Shown here: positions 50,101-62,159 of the stretch, piece after piece
Numbering within the stretch: position 1 is the stretch's first letter
How the letters are laid out: each line of letters begins with the position of its first letter
Assembly (NCBI RefSeq): GCF_032598905.1
Contig: NZ_CP122458.1
Coordinates: 1,240,001 to 1,304,000, forward strand
DNA: 64,000 bases
DNA from: Streptomyces sp. 11x1
GTDB lineage: Bacteria > Actinomycetota > Actinomycetes > Streptomycetales > Streptomycetaceae
Direction of reading: 5' to 3'
The notes under the pieces: model-generated
Told to the model about the DNA's origin: nothing
The model's database searches: none
Seen by the model: the letters and a program-made list of their open reading frames with translations, nothing else
Program-made: the position numbers and the translations under genes

Positions 50101-53100
50101 GTCGCAGGCCGCCCTCGTCGCGGCGGAGGGTGCCGAGGACGACGGCCTCGCGTCCGACGGTCTCGGTGGTCTCCTCGATGGCCATGGTGAGCACGGGGTG
50201 CGGGCTGACCTCGACGAAGGAGGTGAACCCCTCGGCGGCCAGGATGCGGACGGCGGGGTCGAAGCCGACGGTCTGCCGCAGGTTGCGGTACCAGTAACCG
50301 GCGTGCATGCCGGTGGTGTCGAGCCAGCGGCCGTCCACCGTGGAGTACAGCGGGACCTCGCTCGGCAGCGGCTTGATGCCCGCCAGGGCGTCCATGAGGA
50401 TGCCGTGGATCTCCTCGACGTGCTCGGAGTGCGAGGCGTAGTCGACGTCGATGCGCCGGGCCCGTACGCCCTGGGCCTCGCACTGGGCGAGCAGGGCCGC
50501 CAGGGCCTCGGAGTCGCCCGCGACCACGGTGGTGGCGGGGCCGTTCAGCGCGGCGACCGACAGGGCGCCGGCCCAGGGGGCGAGGGCGGCCTCGGCCTGG
50601 TCGGCGGGGAGGGACAGGGAGGCCATGCCGCCGCGACCGGCCAGCGCGTCGAGGGTCTTGCTGCGCAGGGCGACCACCTGGGCCCCGTCCTCCAGGGACA
50701 GCGCGCCCGCCACGACGGCGGCGGCGATCTCGCCCTGGGAGTGGCCGACGACGGCGTCCGGTACGACACCGAGCGACCGCCAGACCTCGGCCAGCGACAC
50801 CATCACCGCGAACAGCGCGGGCTGGACGACGTCCACCTGGTCCCAGGCACTGCCCGAGCGCACGGCGTCGAGCAGCGACCAGTCGACGAAGGGTGCCAGA
50901 GCCTGTTCGCACTCCTCCATGCGGGCCGCGAACACGGGCGACTCGTCCAGCAACTCCCGTGCCATACCGGCCCATTGGGAACCCTGGCCGGGGAAGACGA
51001 AGACCGTACGGCCCACGGCGTCGGCGACGCCGCGTACGAGGTCGGGGGCGGTGCCTCCGTCGGCGAGCGCGGTCAGCGCGGCGGGGAGCCGTGTGCCGTC
51101 GCCGACCAGTACGGCGCGGTGTTCGAACGCCGTGCGGGTGGTCAGGGCCCGGCCGATGCCGGCGGGCGGAAGGCCCGGCGTGTCGGCCAGGTGGGCGGCC
51201 AGCCGCTCGGCCTGGCCGCGCAGGGCGTCCGGGGACTTGGCGGAGAGCGGCCAGGCGACGGTCCCGGCCGTCACCTCGTCGGGTGTCTCCTGCGGGCTCT
51301 GCTCAGGAGCCTCCTCGGGAGCTTCCTCCACGATCGCGTGCACGTTGGTGCCGCTCATGCCGAACGCGGAGATCCCGGCACGGCGCGGGCGGCCCGTCGC
51401 CGGCCACGGGGTCGTGTCGCTGACCACGTCCACGGCACCGGCCGTCCAGTCGACCTGGGTCGAGGGCCGGTCGACGTGCAGGGTGCGCGGCACCTGCCCG
51501 TGCCGGAGCGCCAGGACGGTCTTGATCACACCGGCGACGCCCGCGGCCGCCTGGGTGTGGCCGATGTTGGACTTCAGGGAGCCGATCAGCAGGGGGCGCC
51601 CGTCGGAGCGTTCCTGGCCGTACGTGGCGAGCAGGGCCTGGGCCTCGATGGGGTCGCCGAGCGTGGTGCCGGTGCCGTGGGTCTCGACGACGTCGATGTC
51701 GGCCGCCGAGAGCCGGGCGTTGGCGAGGGCGGCCCGGATGACCCGCTGCTGGGAGGGGCCGTTGGGGGCGGTCAGGCCGTTGCTGGCGCCGTCCTGGTTG
51801 ACGGCGCTGCCGCGCAGCACGGCCAGCACGGGGTGCCCGTTCCGTCGTGCCTCGGAGAGCCGTTCGAGGAGGATCACGCCGACGCCCTCGGCCATGCCCA
51901 TGCCGTCGGCGGCGTCGGAGAACGCCTTGCAGCGGCCGTCGGCGGCGAGCCCGCGCTGGCGGGCGAAGCTGATGATGGCGCCCGGGCTGGACATCACCGC
52001 GACGCCCCCGGCCAGGGCGAGCGAGCAGTCCCCGGCGCGCAGCGCCTGTGCGGCCAGGTGCACCGCGACGAGGGAGGCGGAGCAGGCGGTGTCGACGGTG
52101 ACGGCGGGGCCCTCCAGGCCGAGGGTGTAGGAGATCCGGCCGGAGATCACGCTGGCCGCGCTGCCGGTGAGGAGGTGGCCCTCGTTCTCCTGGGTCTGGG
52201 CCACGGAGGCGCCGTAGTCCTGGTAGTTGACGCCGGTGAAGACGCCGGTGTCGGTGCCGCGCAGGCGGTCCGGGTCGAGACCGGCGCGTTCGAAGGCCTC
52301 CCAGGAGGTCTCCAGGAGCAGTCGCTGCTGCGGGTCCATGGCGACCGCCTCGCGCGGGGAGATGCCGAAGAAGTCGGCGTCGAACTCACCGGCGTCGTAG
52401 AGGAATCCGCCGTGCCGCACATAGCTGGTGCCGGGCTGGTCCGGGTCGGGGTCGAACATGGACTCCAGCGGCCAGCCGCGGTCGGTCGGGAACTCCGAGA
52501 CGACGTCGCCGCCCTCCTCCAGCAACCGCCACAGCTGTTCGGGGGTCTGCACCCCGCCGGGGAAGCGGCAGCTCATCGCGACGATCGCGATCGGCTCGTC
52601 GGCCCCCCCGGTGCCGGCGGGCGCGGGCTCGCGTGTGGCGGGCGTCCGGTGCTCGCCGAGTACCTCGGCGCGGATGTGGTCGGCGAGCACGGTCGCGGAC
52701 GGGTAGTCGAAGACGAGGGTGGCGGGCAGGGGGAGGCCGGTGGCGGTGCGGAGCCGGTTGCGCAGTTCGACGGCGGTCAGCGAGTCGAAGCCGAGTTCCT
52801 GGAACGCCCTGCCCGGCCGCAGCTCCTCCGGCGAGTCATGGCCGAGGACGGCCGCGGCGTGGGTGCGGACGAGGTCCAGGGCGACGCGGCGCTGCTCGGC
52901 CTCGGCGAGCCCGGTCAGGCGCTCGCGCAGCACGTTGGCGGCCGGGGTGGCGTCCGTGCCGGGCGCGGCGGCCTCCTCCAGCTGCCGCCTGGCCTCGGGT
53001 ACGCCGGTGAGCAGGCGGCTGGGGCGTACGGAACCGAAGACGTCCGCGAACTGCTCCCAGTCGACGTTGGCGAGGGCGATGACCGTCTCGTCGTCGTCGA

Positions 53101-56100
53101 GTGCCTGCTGGAGGCCGGTGAGCGCGAGGTCGGGCTCGATGAGGGGCAGGCCCTGCTTCTGCACCCGGTAGAAGTCGGAGTCGTCGACGGTGTCGCGGAC
53201 GGTCCACGGGTTGGCGGCCGACCAGACACCCCAGTCGACGGTGGTGGCGCTCAGGCCCCGGGCCCTGCGGTGTTCGGCGAGGGCGTCGAGGTAGGCGTTG
53301 CCCGCGGTGTAGGCGGCGTGGTTGCTGCTGCCCCAGACGCCGGCGATGGAGGAGAACATGACGAACGCGTCGAGTTCGTGGTCGAGGAGTTCGTCCAGGT
53401 GCCGGGCGCCGTCCGCCTTGGCGGCGACGACCTCGGCGAAGGCGTCGAGCGGGGTGTCGTCCAGGGAGGCCAGCTGGATGTAGGCGGCGGCGTGGAACAC
53501 GGCGGTGACCGGTGTGCCTTGCTCCTCCAGTCCGGCGAGGAGTCCGGCGATCTGGTCGCGGTCGGCGAAGTCGCACGCGGGCAGGGACAACTCGGTGCCC
53601 AGTTCGGCGAGTTCGGCCCGCAGTTCGTCGGCTCCGGGGACGTCGGCGCCGCGCCGCCCGGGGAGGACGAGGTGCTCGGCGCCGCCGCGGGCGAGCCAGC
53701 GCGCGACGTGGGGGCCGAGGGCGCCCGTGCCGCCGGTGACGAGGACGGTGCCCCGGGGCTTCCAGACGGGCCGGTTGCCGGGCAGGCGCGGGGCGCGGAC
53801 CAGACGGCGGGCGAGCAGTCCGGTGGAGCGGACGGCGAGCTGGTCCTCGCCGGTGGCGCCTGCGAGGACCGCGCGGAGGCGGTCGCGGGAGCGGGAGCCC
53901 AGGTCCGTCGGCAGGTCGACGAGGCCGCCCCAGCGGGTGGGGTGCTCCAGCGCCGCGACCATGCCGGTGCCCCAGATCAGGGCCTGGTCGGGGGCGGTGA
54001 GGGTGTCGGTGTCGCCGGTGGAGACGGCGCCGTGGGTGGCGCACCACAGCGGGGCCTCGACGCCGAGGTCGCCGAGCGCTTGGACCAGGACGAGGGTGAG
54101 GGCCGAACCGGCGGAGACGGCGGGGTGGTCGGGGTGCGGTCGTCCGGCGATCGCCAGCAGCGACAGGACGCCCTGCGGGGTGCGGCCGTCCAGGGCGACG
54201 GCGAGCCGGTCCGCGAGGCCGACCCGGTCGACGTCGGAATCCGCGAGGAGCACGGTGACGGCCTCGGCGTCGGCTTCGGTGACGGTCAGGAGGGCGTCCC
54301 GTACGAGCTGGTCGTCCTGGTGGCCTTCGGGCAGGACGACGAGCCAGGTGCCGGAGAGGGCGGCCGCGGGTGGGTCGGTGACCGGCTGCCAGTCGACGCG
54401 GTAGCGCCAGTTGTCGACGGCGGCGCCGTCTCGCTGCCTGCGGCGCCAGGCATTCAGGGCGGGCAGGACCGTGCCGAGCGTCTCGGCGTCGACGGCGAGG
54501 TTTCCGGCGGCCTCCTCGGCATCGCCGCGCTCGACGATCCGCCAGAACTCGGAGTCCGCCTCGTCCCCGGTGCCCGCCCGGGCGGTGGGTTCGGCGCCCT
54601 GGAGCCAGTAGCGCTTGTGCTCGAACGGGTAGGTGGGCAGGTCGGCGCGGCGGGCGCCGGTGCCCTCGAAGAGGACCGGCCACTGGACGGGGACGCCACG
54701 CACCCACAGTTCGGCGGCCGAGGTGAGCGCGCGGGCGAGGCCGCCCTCGTCACGGCGCAGGGTGCCGGTCACGACGGTCTGCGGGGCCTCGACGGCCTCC
54801 AGGGTGTCCTCGACAGACATGGTGAGCACCGGGTGCGGCGAGACCTCGACGAAGACCTGGTGGCGCTGGTCGGCGAGGGCGCGCACGGCACCGTCGAACT
54901 CGACGGTCTCGCGCAGGTTCCGGTACCAGTACCCGGCGTCCATCGTGGTCGTGTCGAGCCAGTCCCCGGTGAGGGTGGAGAACAGCGGCACCTGTCCGGC
55001 GACGGGCTCGATACCGGCCAGCACCTCGGACAGCTCGTCGCGGATGCGTTCGACGTGCGCGGAGTGGGAGGCGTAGTCGACGGCGATGGTGCGGGCCCGT
55101 ACGCCTGCCTCCTCGCAGTGGGCGATCAACTCGCGCAGCGCCTCCGCGTCGCCGGAGACGACGACGGCGGACGGTCCGTTGACGGCGGCGAGGGAGAGCC
55201 GCCCGGACCACCGGGCGACGAGCTCGGCCGCGCGCTCGCGCGGGACGGCCACGGAGACCATGCCGCCGTGCCCGGCGAGGGCGAGGATGGCCCGGCTGCG
55301 CAGGGCGACGACCTTGGCGCCGTCGTCCAGGGAGAGGGCTCCGGCGACCACGGCGGCGGCGATCTCGCCCTGGCTGTGGCCGAGGACGGCGTCGGGCTCG
55401 ACACCCCAGGAGCGCCACAGGGCGGCCAGTGACACCATCACGGCCCACAGGGCGGGCTGGACGACGTCGACCCGTTCGAAGGGGGGCGTGTCCGGGGCGC
55501 TGCGCAGTACGGCGTCGAGCGACCAGTCGACGTACGGCTCCAGTGCCTGCTCGCAGGCGGCGACGGAGGCGGCGAACACCGGTGAGGTGTCCAGGAGTTC
55601 CACCGCCATGCCGGCCCACTGGGCGCCCTGGCCGGGGAAGACGAACACGCGGCGGCCGTCGGTGTCGGCGGTGCCTCGGATCAGTCCGGGGACGTCCTCA
55701 CCGACGGCCAGGCCGTCCAGGGCGGCCGACGGGGCGCCGCCCTCCGTCCCGAGGAGCACCGCACGGTGTTCGAAGGGGGTACGGCCTGCCGCCAGGGAGT
55801 AGCCGGTGTCGAGCGGGCCGGGGGCATCCGCCTGGGCGAGGCGGTCGCGCAGACGCCGGGCCTGGTGGGCCAGGGCCTGCGACGACTTGGCGGACAGCAC
55901 CCAGGGCACGTCCCGCGGCCCGGCTTCGGGCTCGGTCCCGGCCTCGGTCTCCTCGGAGGCGGGTGGTGCCTGTTCGAGGATGGCGTGGACGTTGGTGCCG
56001 CTGAAGCCGAAGGAGGAGATGCCCGCGCGGCGGGGTGCGCCGGTGTCGGGCCAGTCGCGTGCCTCGGTGAGCAGTTCCACCTCGCCGGAGGCCCAGTCGA

Positions 56101-59100
56101 CGTGCGGGGAGGGCTCGTCGGCGTGCAGGGTGCGCGGGAGGACGCCGTGCCGCAGGGAGAGCACGGTCTTGATCATTCCGGCGACTCCGGAGGCGGCCTG
56201 GGTGTGGCCGATGTTGGACTTGAGTGCGCCGAGCCGGAGCGGGCGGCCGTGCGGGCGGTCCTGCCCGTAGGTGGCGAGCAGGGCGTCCGCCTCGATGGGG
56301 TCACCGAGGGTGGTGCCCGTGCCGTGCGCCTCGACGACGTCGACGTCGGCCGCGGTCAGCCCGGCGTTGGTGAGGGCCTGGCGGATGACCCGCTGTTGGG
56401 CGAGGCCGTTGGGGGCGGACAGGCCGTTGCTGGCGCCGTCCTGGTTGACGGCGCTGCCCCGCAGCACGGCGAGCACCGGGTGGCCGTTGCGGCGGGCGTC
56501 CGAGAGCCGCTCCAGGAGCACCACGCCGACGCCTTCGGCGAGGCCCATGCCGTCGGCGGAGGCGCCGAACGCCTTGCAGCGGCCGTCGGCGGCGAGGCCG
56601 CGCTGCCGGGAGAAGCCGACGAAGACGCCCGGGGTGGCCATCACGGCGACACCGCCGGCGAGGGCGAGCGAGCAGTCGCCGCCGCGCAGGGCCTGCGCCG
56701 CGAGGTGCGTCGCGACCAGCGAGGAGGAGCAGGCGGTGTCGACGGTGACCGCCGGGCCCTCCAGACCGAGGGTGTAGGCGACGCGCCCGGAGACCACGCT
56801 GGCGGCTCCGCCCGCGACCAGATGTCCTTCGCCGCCCTCCGGCGAGGAGCCCGCGAGCGAGGTGTAGTCCTGGTAGTTGACGCCGGCGAAGACACCGGTC
56901 GGGGTGGTGCGCAGGGACGCCGGGTCGATGCCCGCCCGTTCGAACGCCTCCCAGGAGGTCTCCAGGAGCAGCCGCTGCTGCGGGTCCATGGCGACGGCCT
57001 CGCGCGGCGAGATGCCGAAGAAGGCCGGGTCGAAGTCGCCCGCGTCGTGCAGGAAGCTGCCCTCGCGGACGTAGGAGGTGCCCGGGTGGTCGGGGTCGGG
57101 GTGGTAGAGGCGGTCCAGGGGCCAGCCGCGGTCGGCGGGCATGCCGGAGAGCACCTCGCCGCCGTCGACGAGCAGTTGCCACAGCCGCTCCGGGGTGTCG
57201 ATGCCCCCGGGGAAGCGGCAGCTCATCGCGACGATGGCGATGGGCTCGTCGGGGTCCGCGACGGGGACGACGGCCGTCGTGGCCGCGGCCGGGGCGGTGT
57301 CGCCGAGGAGTTCGGTGCGCAGGTGCTCGGCGAGGAGCGCGGCGCAGGAGTAGTCGAAGACGACGGTGGCGCGCAGCCGCAGGCCGGTGACCTGGTTGAG
57401 CCGGTTGCGCAGTTCGACGGCGATCAGTGAGTCGAAGCCCAGTTCACGGAAGGCCCGGTCGGGCAGGACGGCGTCGGCGGACTCGTGGCCGAGGACCGCG
57501 GCGGCGTTGGTGCGGACGAGTTCCAGCAGGGTCCGGCGGACCTCCGGCTCGGCCAGTCCCGCGAGGGTGCGGCGCAGCGCGGAGGCGCCGTCGGCGTCGT
57601 CCGGGTCGGGTTCGGTCCGGTCCTCGGCGGTGGCCAGGGCGCGGACGTCGGGGAGGTCGGCGATGAGGGGGCTGGGCCGTACGGAGGTGAAGACGGGCAC
57701 GAAGCGGGCCCAGTCGACGTCGGCGACCACGACGACGGTCTCGTCGTCGTCCAGGACGCGCTGGAGCCCGCCGACGGCCAGCCGCGGGTCCATGAAGGGG
57801 ATGCCGCGTTCGAGGAGGGCGCGTTCGAGGTCGCTGGTGGCGAGGCCGCCGCCCTCGGCGCTCCAGATGCCCCAGACGACGGAGGTGGCGGCGAGGCCCC
57901 GGCCGCGTCGGTGGGCGGCGAGGGCGTCGAGGTAGGCGTTGCCCGCCGCGTAGGAGGCGTGGTCCGCACTGCCCCACACACCCGAGACGGAGGAGTACAG
58001 GACGAACGCGTCGAGGTCGGTGTCGGCGAAGACGGCGTCGAGGTTGGCGGCGCCCTGGACCTTGGCGGCCAGGGTGGCGGCCATGCTCGCGGGGTTCTCG
58101 TCGCGTACGGGGAACAGCTGGGCGGCCGCGGCGGTGTGCAGGACGGCTCGGACGGGGTGGCCCTCGGCGGCGACCCGGTCGACGAGCGCGGCGAGCGCCT
58201 CGCGGTCGGTGATGTCGCAGGCGGCCAGGGTCACACCGGTGCCCAGGGCGGTGAGTTCGGCCGCCAGTTCGTCGGCGCCGGGGGCGTCGGCGCCCCGGCG
58301 GCTGACGAGGACCAGGTGGTCGGCGCCGCCCCGGGCGAGCCAGCGGGCGGCGTGCGCGCCGAGCCCGCCCGTGCCGCCGGTGACGAGGACCGTGCCGGAG
58401 GGCCGCCAGGGAGCCGACGGCGCGGGGGTGGAGGCGGTGGCACGGACGAGTCGGCGGGCGTGCGCCCCGGAGGACCGTACGGCGATCTGGTCCTCGTCGC
58501 CGGCTCCGGCCAGGAGGTCGGCGAGCAGGTGTCCGGCGCGTTCGTCGCACTGCTCGGGCAGGTCGATCAGACCGCCCCACAGGCTCGGGTGTTCCAGTGC
58601 CGCCGTGCGCCCGAAGCCCCAGACGAGGGCCTGGACCGGGTGGGGCACCGGCTCGGACGGGTGCACCGGGACGGCACCGGAGGTGACGCACCACACCGTG
58701 GTCCGGACTTCGAGGTCGTCCAGCGCCTGGATGAGCGCGGTGGTGAGCGCCAGGCCGACGGGCAGGGCGGGCAGGCCCTCGTGCGGCCGCTCGTCGAGGG
58801 CCAGCAGGGACAGCACTCCGGCGGGGGCGGTCGCCGTGCCGGGACCGGTGGCCAGCAGCTCGCGCAGGTGGTCGGTGAGGCGGGACCGGTCGGTGTGGGT
58901 GTGGTCGAGGACGACGAGTTCGGGGTCGGCGCCGCGCTCGCGCAGGGCCTCGACGGCGCGGGGCACCGCCGCGTCGGCGGTGTGGCCGTCCGGGACGAGG
59001 ATCGGCCAGCGGCCCTGCAGCGGTGCGGCGGCCTTGGCCGTGAGCCGCTGCCAGGAGATGTGGTAGCGCCAGCCGTCGAGGACGGCCCGGTCACGGCGGT

Positions 59101-62100
59101 CACGGCGCCAGGCGGAGAGGGCGGGCAGGACATCGCTCCAACTGGCGGCCTCGACGCCGAGCGTGGCGGCGACCGCGGCGACGTCCTCGCGTTCCACGGC
59201 GGCCCAGAAGGCGGCGTCCGCGGGGTCGGCGGTCTCCTGCGCGGTGCCGGGCCGGGTCTGCGGCTCCAGCCAGAAGCGCCGGTTCTGGAAGGCGTACGTG
59301 GGCAGTTCGACCCGCTCGGGCCGGTGTCCGGCGAACACGGCCGCCCAGTCCACCGGCACGCCGTGCACGTGCACCTGGGCGAGGGCGGTGAGCACCCGGT
59401 GCAGGCCGCCCTCGTCGCGGCGCAGGGTGCCGGTGACCAGGGTCGGCGGGGCCGGGACCGCCGCGTCGGGGTCGGCGAGGTCGTCGAGGGTGTCCTGCGT
59501 CGGCACGGTGAGCACGGGGTGCGGGCTGATCTCGACGAAGACGCTGTGGCCGCGCCGGACGAGGTCGCGCACGGCGGCGTCGAACTCGACGGTCTGCCGC
59601 ATGTTCCGGAACCAGTAGCCGGCGTCCAGGCCGGTCGTGTCGAGGGATCCGCCGGTCACCGTCGAGCAGAACGGGATCGTGGCGGCGGTGGGCCGGACGC
59701 CGGCCAGCGCGTCGAGCATGCCGTCGCGCAGCCGGTCCATGTGCGCGGAGTGGCCCGCCACGTCGGCGGCGACCCGCCGGGTCCGCACCTCGCGTTCCTC
59801 GCACTGGCGGAGGAACTCCTCCAGAGCCTCGGGATCCCCGGAGACGACCGCGGAGGCCGGGCCGTTGACGGCGGCGACCGACAGACGGCCCTCCCAGGCG
59901 CGCAGGCGGTCCCGCAGGATGTCGGCGGGCAGCGCCACGGAGGCCATGCCACCGGTGCCGGACAGTTCCAGCTGGGCGCGGCTGCGTACGGCGACGATGC
60001 GGGCGGCGTCGTCGAGCGACAGGGCGCCGGCGACGTACGCGGCGGCGATCTCGCCCTGGGAGTGGCCCACGACGGCGTCGGGTTCGACCCCGTACGACCG
60101 CCACACGGCGGCGAGGGAGACCATCACGGCGAACAGCACCGGCTGGACGACGTCGATGCGGTCCAGCGGCGCCGCGTCGGGCTCGCCGCGCACGACCGCC
60201 GACAGCGACCAGTCCAGGTGCGGGGCGAGGGCCTGTTCGCACTCGGCCATGCGGGCGGCGAACACCGGTGACTCGTCCAGCAGGCGCCGTGCCATGCCCG
60301 CCCACTGCGAGCCCTGGCCGGGGAAGACGAAGACGGTCCTGCCGTCGCCCGCGCCGGTGCGGCCGGTGACCGTCTCGGCGGCGCTGGTGCCCGCGGCGAC
60401 GGCGGCGAGCCCGCGCAGGAAGCCCTCGGGCCGGTCGGCCACGACGACGGCCCGGTGCTCGAAGGCGGAGCGGGTGGTCGCGAGCGAGTGACCGACATCG
60501 GCCGGGCGGAGTCCGGGCCGGTCGGCGAGCCAGGAGGCGAGCCGGGCGGCCTGGTCGCGCAGCGCCTCGGGGCTGCGGCCGGACAGCGGCCAGGGCACGG
60601 CGGCCGGCAGGGGTGCAGCGCCAGACACGGAACCGGACCCGGCGTCAGGCGCGGTACGTGTCTCGTCACCTGGTATCGGCTCGGCCGCGCCCTGCCGGCC
60701 GTCCTCGGGCGCCTGCTCGTCGGCGGGCCGCTGCTCGGGCTCAGGTGCCTGCTCGATGATGACGTGCGCGTTCGTGCCGCTCATGCCGAACGAGGAGACG
60801 CCCGCGCGGCGCGGACGGTCGGCCACGGGCCAGTCGCGCCGCTCGGTGAGCAGCCGCACGCCGCCGGAGCTCCAGTCGACGTGCGGGGTGGGCGCGTCCA
60901 CGTGCAGGGTCTGCGGCAGGACGCCGTGCCGGATCGCCATGACGACCTTGATGACACCGGCCAGGCCCGCCGCGGCCTGGGTGTGGCCGATGTTGGACTT
61001 GATGGAGCCGAGCCACAGCGGCTGGTCCTCGGCGCGGTCCTGGCCGTAGGCGGCGAGCAGGGCGTCGGCCTCGATGGGGTCGCCGAGCCGGGTGCCGGTG
61101 CCGTGCGCCTCGACGGCGTCGACGTCGGCCGCTGTCAGCTGGGCGTCGGCGAGCGCGGCGCGGATCACACGCTGCTGCGAGGGACCGTTGGGGGCGGTCA
61201 GTCCGTTGCTGGCGCCGTCCTGGTTGATGGCGCTGCCCCGCAGCACCGCGAGGACCGGGTGGCCGTTGGCGCGGGCGTCGGAGAGGCGCTCCACGAGCAG
61301 CACGCCGACGCCCTCGCCCCAGCCGGTGCCGTCGGCCGCCGCCGCGAAGGGCTTGCTGCGGCCGTCGGCGGCGAGGCCGCCCTGGCGGGAGATCTCCACG
61401 AAGGCGCCCGGCAGGGCCATCACGTTGACGCCGCCGACGAGCGCGAGCGAGCACTCGTCGTTGCGCAGGGACTGCGCCGCGAGGTGCAGCGCCACCAGCG
61501 AGGCGGAGCAGGCGGTGTCGACGGTGACCGACGGCCCCTCCAGGCCCATGACGTAGGAGACGCGCCCGGACATGACGCTGATCGCGTTGCCGGTCATCAG
61601 GAAGCCCTGGACGCCCTCGGGCGCCCCGTCGGCCAGCGACATGTAGCCCTGGTCGATGGAGGCGGCGAACACGCCGGTACGGCTGCCGCGCAGCGACACG
61701 GGGTCGATGCCACCTCGTTCGACGGCTTCCCAGCAGGTCTGGAGCATCAGCCGCTGCTGGGGGTCCATGGCGAGCGCCTCGCGGGGCGAGATGCCGAAGA
61801 AGGCCGGGTCGAAGCCGCCTGCCTCGTCCAGGAAGGCCCCGGTGACGGGGACGCCGGAGCCGGCCAGCCCGGCGGTGTCCCAGCCCCGGTCGGCGGGGAT
61901 CCCGGTGTAGGTGTCGCGGCCGTCCGCCACCAGCTCCCACAGGTCCTCCGGACTGTGCACCCCGCCGGGGAAGTGGCAGCTCATCGCGACGACGGCGATG
62001 GGCTCACGGCTGCGCTCCTCGACGTCCCGCAGCCGTCGCCGGGTCTGCTGGAGGTCGATGGTGACGCGGTTGAGGTAGTCGCGGAGCTTCTGCTCGGTCC

Positions 62101-62110
62101 GGTCGCTCAC
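47168..62110 (-). CDS. Type I modular PKS, three modules (KS-AT-KR-ACP, KS-AT-KR-ACP, KS-AT-DH-KR-ACP)
   Basis: 4980 aa from GTG 62110 (AGGAG upstream). Module A: KS from residue 36 (Cys201), AT Ser684 with VAGH at 784-787 (ethylmalonyl type), KR near 1237 (no LDD, GVWGS: A-type), ACP Ser1561. Module B: KS from 1622 (Cys1794), AT Ser2246 with YASH at 2346 (methylmalonyl), KR near 2786 (A-type), ACP Ser3110. Module C: KS from 3172 (Cys3343), AT Ser3791 with YASH at 3891 (methylmalonyl), DH His4092, KR near 4540 (LDD, B-type), ACP Ser4859. The C-terminus ends in a docking segment ([12 protein letters not shown]). Predicted outputs are hydroxyl, hydroxyl, alkene. This matches C9-OH/8-ethyl, C7-OH/6-methyl and C4=C5/4-methyl of concanamycin A. 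Confidence 0.93.
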   Translation of the reverse strand: MSDRTEQKLRDYLNRVTIDLQQTRRRLRDVEERSREPIAVVAMSCHFPGGVHSPEDLWELVADGRDTYTGIPADRGWDTAGLAGSGVPVTGAFLDEAGGFDPAFFGISPREALAMDPQQRLMLQTCWEAVERGGIDPVSLRGSRTGVFAASIDQGYMSLADGAPEGVQGFLMTGNAISVMSGRVSYVMGLEGPSVTVDTACSASLVALHLAAQSLRNDECSLALVGGVNVMALPGAFVEISRQGGLAADGRSKPFAAAADGTGWGEGVGVLLVERLSDARANGHPVLAVLRGSAINQDGASNGLTAPNGPSQQRVIRAALADAQLTAADVDAVEAHGTGTRLGDPIEADALLAAYGQDRAEDQPLWLGSIKSNIGHTQAAAGLAGVIKVVMAIRHGVLPQTLHVDAPTPHVDWSSGGVRLLTERRDWPVADRPRRAGVSSFGMSGTNAHVIIEQAPEPEQRPADEQAPEDGRQGAAEPIPGDETRTAPDAGSGSVSGAAPLPAAVPWPLSGRSPEALRDQAARLASWLADRPGLRPADVGHSLATTRSAFEHRAVVVADRPEGFLRGLAAVAAGTSAAETVTGRTGAGDGRTVFVFPGQGSQWAGMARRLLDESPVFAARMAECEQALAPHLDWSLSAVVRGEPDAAPLDRIDVVQPVLFAVMVSLAAVWRSYGVEPDAVVGHSQGEIAAAYVAGALSLDDAARIVAVRSRAQLELSGTGGMASVALPADILRDRLRAWEGRLSVAAVNGPASAVVSGDPEALEEFLRQCEEREVRTRRVAADVAGHSAHMDRLRDGMLDALAGVRPTAATIPFCSTVTGGSLDTTGLDAGYWFRNMRQTVEFDAAVRDLVRRGHSVFVEISPHPVLTVPTQDTLDDLADPDAAVPAPPTLVTGTLRRDEGGLHRVLTALAQVHVHGVPVDWAAVFAGHRPERVELPTYAFQNRRFWLEPQTRPGTAQETADPADAAFWAAVEREDVAAVAATLGVEAASWSDVLPALSAWRRDRRDRAVLDGWRYHISWQRLTAKAAAPLQGRWPILVPDGHTADAAVPRAVEALRERGADPELVVLDHTHTDRSRLTDHLRELLATGPGTATAPAGVLSLLALDERPHEGLPALPVGLALTTALIQALDDLEVRTTVWCVTSGAVPVHPSEPVPHPVQALVWGFGRTAALEHPSLWGGLIDLPEQCDERAGHLLADLLAGAGDEDQIAVRSSGAHARRLVRATASTPAPSAPWRPSGTVLVTGGTGGLGAHAARWLARGGADHLVLVSRRGADAPGADELAAELTALGTGVTLAACDITDREALAALVDRVAAEGHPVRAVLHTAAAAQLFPVRDENPASMAATLAAKVQGAANLDAVFADTDLDAFVLYSSVSGVWGSADHASYAAGNAYLDALAAHRRGRGLAATSVVWGIWSAEGGGLATSDLERALLERGIPFMDPRLAVGGLQRVLDDDETVVVVADVDWARFVPVFTSVRPSPLIADLPDVRALATAEDRTEPDPDDADGASALRRTLAGLAEPEVRRTLLELVRTNAAAVLGHESADAVLPDRAFRELGFDSLIAVELRNRLNQVTGLRLRATVVFDYSCAALLAEHLRTELLGDTAPAAATTAVVPVADPDEPIAIVAMSCRFPGGIDTPERLWQLLVDGGEVLSGMPADRGWPLDRLYHPDPDHPGTSYVREGSFLHDAGDFDPAFFGISPREAVAMDPQQRLLLETSWEAFERAGIDPASLRTTPTGVFAGVNYQDYTSLAGSSPEGGEGHLVAGGAASVVSGRVAYTLGLEGPAVTVDTACSSSLVATHLAAQALRGGDCSLALAGGVAVMATPGVFVGFSRQRGLAADGRCKAFGASADGMGLAEGVGVVLLERLSDARRNGHPVLAVLRGSAVNQDGASNGLSAPNGLAQQRVIRQALTNAGLTAADVDVVEAHGTGTTLGDPIEADALLATYGQDRPHGRPLRLGALKSNIGHTQAASGVAGMIKTVLSLRHGVLPRTLHADEPSPHVDWASGEVELLTEARDWPDTGAPRRAGISSFGFSGTNVHAILEQAPPASEETEAGTEPEAGPRDVPWVLSAKSSQALAHQARRLRDRLAQADAPGPLDTGYSLAAGRTPFEHRAVLLGTEGGAPSAALDGLAVGEDVPGLIRGTADTDGRRVFVFPGQGAQWAGMAVELLDTSPVFAASVAACEQALEPYVDWSLDAVLRSAPDTPPFERVDVVQPALWAVMVSLAALWRSWGVEPDAVLGHSQGEIAAAVVAGALSLDDGAKVVALRSRAILALAGHGGMVSVAVPRERAAELVARWSGRLSLAAVNGPSAVVVSGDAEALRELIAHCEEAGVRARTIAVDYASHSAHVERIRDELSEVLAGIEPVAGQVPLFSTLTGDWLDTTTMDAGYWYRNLRETVEFDGAVRALADQRHQVFVEVSPHPVLTMSVEDTLEAVEAPQTVVTGTLRRDEGGLARALTSAAELWVRGVPVQWPVLFEGTGARRADLPTYPFEHKRYWLQGAEPTARAGTGDEADSEFWRIVERGDAEEAAGNLAVDAETLGTVLPALNAWRRRQRDGAAVDNWRYRVDWQPVTDPPAAALSGTWLVVLPEGHQDDQLVRDALLTVTEADAEAVTVLLADSDVDRVGLADRLAVALDGRTPQGVLSLLAIAGRPHPDHPAVSAGSALTLVLVQALGDLGVEAPLWCATHGAVSTGDTDTLTAPDQALIWGTGMVAALEHPTRWGGLVDLPTDLGSRSRDRLRAVLAGATGEDQLAVRSTGLLARRLVRAPRLPGNRPVWKPRGTVLVTGGTGALGPHVARWLARGGAEHLVLPGRRGADVPGADELRAELAELGTELSLPACDFADRDQIAGLLAGLEEQGTPVTAVFHAAAYIQLASLDDTPLDAFAEVVAAKADGARHLDELLDHELDAFVMFSSIAGVWGSSNHAAYTAGNAYLDALAEHRRARGLSATTVDWGVWSAANPWTVRDTVDDSDFYRVQKQGLPLIEPDLALTGLQQALDDDETVIALANVDWEQFADVFGSVRPSRLLTGVPEARRQLEEAAAPGTDATPAANVLRERLTGLAEAEQRRVALDLVRTHAAAVLGHDSPEELRPGRAFQELGFDSLTAVELRNRLRTATGLPLPATLVFDYPSATVLADHIRAEVLGEHRTPATREPAPAGTGGADEPIAIVAMSCRFPGGVQTPEQLWRLLEEGGDVVSEFPTDRGWPLESMFDPDPDQPGTSYVRHGGFLYDAGEFDADFFGISPREAVAMDPQQRLLLETSWEAFERAGLDPDRLRGTDTGVFTGVNYQDYGASVAQTQENEGHLLTGSAASVISGRISYTLGLEGPAVTVDTACSASLVAVHLAAQALRAGDCSLALAGGVAVMSSPGAIISFARQRGLAADGRCKAFSDAADGMGMAEGVGVILLERLSEARRNGHPVLAVLRGSAVNQDGASNGLTAPNGPSQQRVIRAALANARLSAADIDVVETHGTGTTLGDPIEAQALLATYGQERSDGRPLLIGSLKSNIGHTQAAAGVAGVIKTVLALRHGQVPRTLHVDRPSTQVDWTAGAVDVVSDTTPWPATGRPRRAGISAFGMSGTNVHAIVEEAPEEAPEQSPQETPDEVTAGTVAWPLSAKSPDALRGQAERLAAHLADTPGLPPAGIGRALTTRTAFEHRAVLVGDGTRLPAALTALADGGTAPDLVRGVADAVGRTVFVFPGQGSQWAGMARELLDESPVFAARMEECEQALAPFVDWSLLDAVRSGSAWDQVDVVQPALFAVMVSLAEVWRSLGVVPDAVVGHSQGEIAAAVVAGALSLEDGAQVVALRSKTLDALAGRGGMASLSLPADQAEAALAPWAGALSVAALNGPATTVVAGDSEALAALLAQCEAQGVRARRIDVDYASHSEHVEEIHGILMDALAGIKPLPSEVPLYSTVDGRWLDTTGMHAGYWYRNLRQTVGFDPAVRILAAEGFTSFVEVSPHPVLTMAIEETTETVGREAVVLGTLRRDEGGLRRVLLSAAELWVRGGTVDWTAAFPGESAAELPTYAFQRRRYWIQPPAATPRGPGATGHPLLGTAVEVADTGDLVLTGSLSTRTHPWLADHAVSGVVLLPGTGFVELAVRAGDEADCPRVEELTLQAPLVFDRDAAVQIQVRVGAPDDSGRRTLGVFSRGEDGVGTPWTGHATGVLAPAGSTDEATHPYGAAWPPAGAEPVPVDGLYERFADAGYGYGPAFHGLHAAWRLGQDVYVEVRLPEDQHTGAAGFGLHPALLDAALHGLWLAAPDGADQNDAPGTARLPFSWEGVRLHASGATELRVRLSYDDTGSVALAAADPAGRPVADVAALAIRPIAVDALRGAAAQGRDSLFTLAWTALPATTEPPVGRWAALGTGQLLPETHENLDALTAAVDGGAAVPDVVVTLCPPGGNSADAARTALAGTLRLLQTWLADDRWDDTRLVLVTRGGVATARGEDIGDLAAAAVWGLVRSAQSEHPDRFVLVDAEDPAEALKALPAALSATEPQLAVRDGRTLAPRLTRTPPTDAEAVAGKPWDPEGTVLVTGAFGVLGGLVARHLVTEHGVRHLLLTGRRGADTPEATALVDELSALGAQVETAACDTADRDALAGLLAGVPDTHPLTAVVHSAGVLDDGVIGSLTPERLDHVLRPKADAALNLHELTRDLPLAAFVLFSSASGTVGSSGQGNYAAANAFLDALAQHRRAQGLPAQSIAWGMWAERSTLTGTLDEVDLRRIARGGVGALTSDEGLALFDAALERDEAVLVPVRLDLARLRARAGTGAVPALFRSLVRGAARRTAATGGADAADTLRGRLAGLAADDARAVLADLVCAHAADVLGHAGASAVDPERAFRQLGFDSLTAVELRNRLNAATGLRLPATLVFDYPSPAAVAGYCADRLAPAGPPRAAAAPTPADDEITRALSTIPLDRLRDSGLLEALLRLAGPENRDGGTPASPERTSGIEEMDVDGLVRLALGTESA

Positions 62111-62159
62111 TGTGCGTTCTCGCCTTCTCCTGGAAACGGCTGTACGTGGATCCGGGGCG

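Noticed and set aside
53395..53500. SLDD in the second KR of the large PKS as a B-type signature
   Set aside because: The LDD here is displaced several residues from the position after the HxAG-like motif, which reads HAAAYIQ. The GVWGS tryptophan marks it as A-type.
48005..55432. Very long plus-strand open frame opposite the three-module PKS gene
   Set aside because: It lies fully antisense to clear KS, AT, DH, KR and ACP domains. Long antisense frames are expected in high-GC coding DNA, and its translation shows no domain.
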